Shown: positions 62,974-64,000 of the stretch, one piece after another
How positions within the stretch are numbered: the first letter of the stretch is position 1
Layout of the letters: the number at the start of each line of letters is the position of its first letter
Source: Yoonia sp. GPGPB17
Lineage (GTDB): Bacteria > Pseudomonadota > Alphaproteobacteria > Rhodobacterales > Rhodobacteraceae
DNA length: 64,000 nt
Direction: 5' to 3'
Assembly: GCF_037892195.1 (NCBI RefSeq)
Contig: NZ_JATACI010000002.1
Location: 2,976,001 to 3,040,000, forward strand
Position numbers and translations under genes: made by a program
The notes under the pieces: generated by a model
Databases searched by the model: none
Seen by the model: only the letters and a program-made list of their open reading frames with translations
What the model was told of the DNA's origin: nothing

Positions 62974-64000
62974 ATGTTATTTGATCTTCCAGACCACGCG
63001 ACGCTGTATCAGGCGCTTCTTGACCGCAACGCGGACTACGACGGGCAGGCCTATGTCGGCGTTGCGACGACGGGCGTCTTTTGTCGCTTGACCTGTCCGG
63101 CCCGCAAGCCCAAACCGGAAAACTGCACATTCTATGCCTCGGTCGGTGCTTGTATCGAAGCTGGGTTTCGTCCTTGTAAACGGTGCCATCCTCTGGCGCC
63201 GATCGCGTCCGCTGATCCAGCGATTGCTGCATTGCTTGCAGCCTTGGATGAACGTCCCGAATACCGCTGGACCGAAGCTGATATTGCGCGCATGGGCTTT
63301 GACCTCTCAACGATCCGCCGCAGTTTTAAGCGGCAATTCGGTATGACGTTTCTTGAATTGGCAAGGCAACGGCGGCTGCGTGAGGGATTTACGACTATCG
63401 CCGAAGGCGGCAAATTGATCGAAGCGCAGATCGACGCTGGTTTCAGCTCATCCAGCGCCTTTCGGGCGTCATTTGCTCGGCTGCTGGGGCGTGCTCCGGG
63501 CGCTTTGGATAGTGACCCAATACTGTTTGCAGATTGGGTCACAACGCCATTGGGTGACATGATCTCTGTCTGTAGTGCGTCACATCTTCATCTGCTTGAA
63601 TTTGTTGAACGCAAGGCGCTTAAGGCCGAATTGGCAAAGCTTGACCGTATGACGAAAGGCAGGATTGGTATCGGGCAAACGGACCCAAATCAGCAGATCA
63701 AAGCCGAGCTTGCTGCGTTCTTTGCTGGTACTTCGGCAGATTTTGCGACACCGATTGCCTATCATGGTTCACCTTTCACGCAGTCGGTCTGGGACGAGCT
63801 GCGTCAGATTCCAGCGGGTGTCACGCGGAGTTATTCTGACATCGCTGCCCGGATCGGCCGACCTGCGGCAACCCGTGCTGTGGCGCGTGCAAACGGCGCC
63901 AATCAGATCGCCATTGTGTTGTACCATGCCACCGGGTCATTGGTGCCGATGGGGCGCTGACGGGCTATGGTGGTGGTCTTTGGCGCAAACAAAGGCTGAT
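62974..64000 (+). CDS. ada: Ada methylphosphotriester/O6-methylguanine methyltransferase, frameshifted and cut by window end
   Basis: From ATG 62974 ([15 protein letters not shown]) the N-terminal zinc domain has [15 protein letters not shown] and CKRCHP (four cysteines), an AraC-type HTH follows, then the methyltransferase. Near the end, at 63922-63923, an inserted TA breaks the frame: the text TTGTACCATGC gives YHATG, while removal gives the catalytic PCHRV and [20 protein letters not shown]. The corrected reading is open to the window end, so the C-terminus is not visible. Ada repairs alkyl damage and activates its own regulon. Confidence 0.9.

Noticed and set aside
1..64000. CRISPR arrays, insertion sequences, tRNA or rRNA genes
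   Set aside because: I looked for regular repeats, transposase motifs (DDE), terminal inverted repeats and cloverleaf sequences; none was convincing. The 12-bp and 16-bp repeats at 7896 and 5043 are too short to name an element.

Overview
The window reads as a stretch of an alphaproteobacterial chromosome, most likely a marine Rhodobacteraceae (Roseobacter group). The grounds are the ribosomal operon order and protein types, the AapJQMP amino-acid transporter, ATP12, ArgB next to EngB, a MOSC protein and YidC, and the OpgH/OpgG pair. This assignment rests on recognised families and has no database search behind it. No tRNA, rRNA, CRISPR array or insertion sequence was found.

Layout. 1-4131 is the spc ribosomal cluster (rpmC end to rpmD). 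4253-5011 is an inserted HEPN-like gene bounded by terminators. 5324-11614 is rplO-secY-adk, then a second insertion (an exported DUF2927-like protein flanked by a 12-bp repeat), then rpsM-rpsK-rpoA-rplQ. 11774-16584 holds housekeeping genes (rarA, crcB, an RluC-type synthase, a gph-like phosphatase, ATP12). 16800-21239 is aapJQMP. 21334-28245 carries small unknowns, a SixA-like phosphatase with an Fe-S protein, argB-engB-MOSC-yidC and a small protein. 28499-37481 is a polyamine region: puuA-aminotransferase-puuB facing a potFGHI-type importer, with a GntR/FCD regulator between them and the palindrome TTTGATCAAA in front of both operons. 37500-42440 is a TetR-controlled RND efflux pair with a perfect 16-bp operator. 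42471-51351 is an envelope region: five overlapping minus-strand genes (CDP-alcohol transferase, alkaline-phosphatase-superfamily transferase, flippase-like membrane protein, GT4, FkbM methyltransferase) divergent from cytochrome b561-opgH-opgG. 52186-57086 is a tightly packed pterin/flavin-like cluster (PTPS-like, methyltransferase, RibD-C reductase, GTP cyclohydrolase II, dehydrogenase, IMPase) whose product I cannot name. 57110-64000 contains DUF1697, a second cytochrome b561, mannose-1-phosphate guanylyltransferase, a double cold-shock protein, a TPR membrane protein with an in-frame amber codon, and ada.

A recurrent oddity is that about twelve well-conserved genes (rpsM, rarA, aapQ, yidC, puuA, potF, the TetR gene, the RND pump, GT4, cytochrome b561, opgH, ada) are each broken by one 1-2 base indel. 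After correction each intact gene's length becomes a multiple of three and the family's end or start is restored. Several breaks share a TAAG/TTAG context where the family predicts TGGC. I treat these as probable sequence errors, annotate the genes as single units, and flag the pattern.

The best candidates for something undescribed are the pterin/flavin-like cluster with a PTPS homologue missing its catalytic Cys and one zinc His, the five-gene coupled envelope cluster beside opgHG, and the two lineage-specific insertions inside the ribosomal operon.
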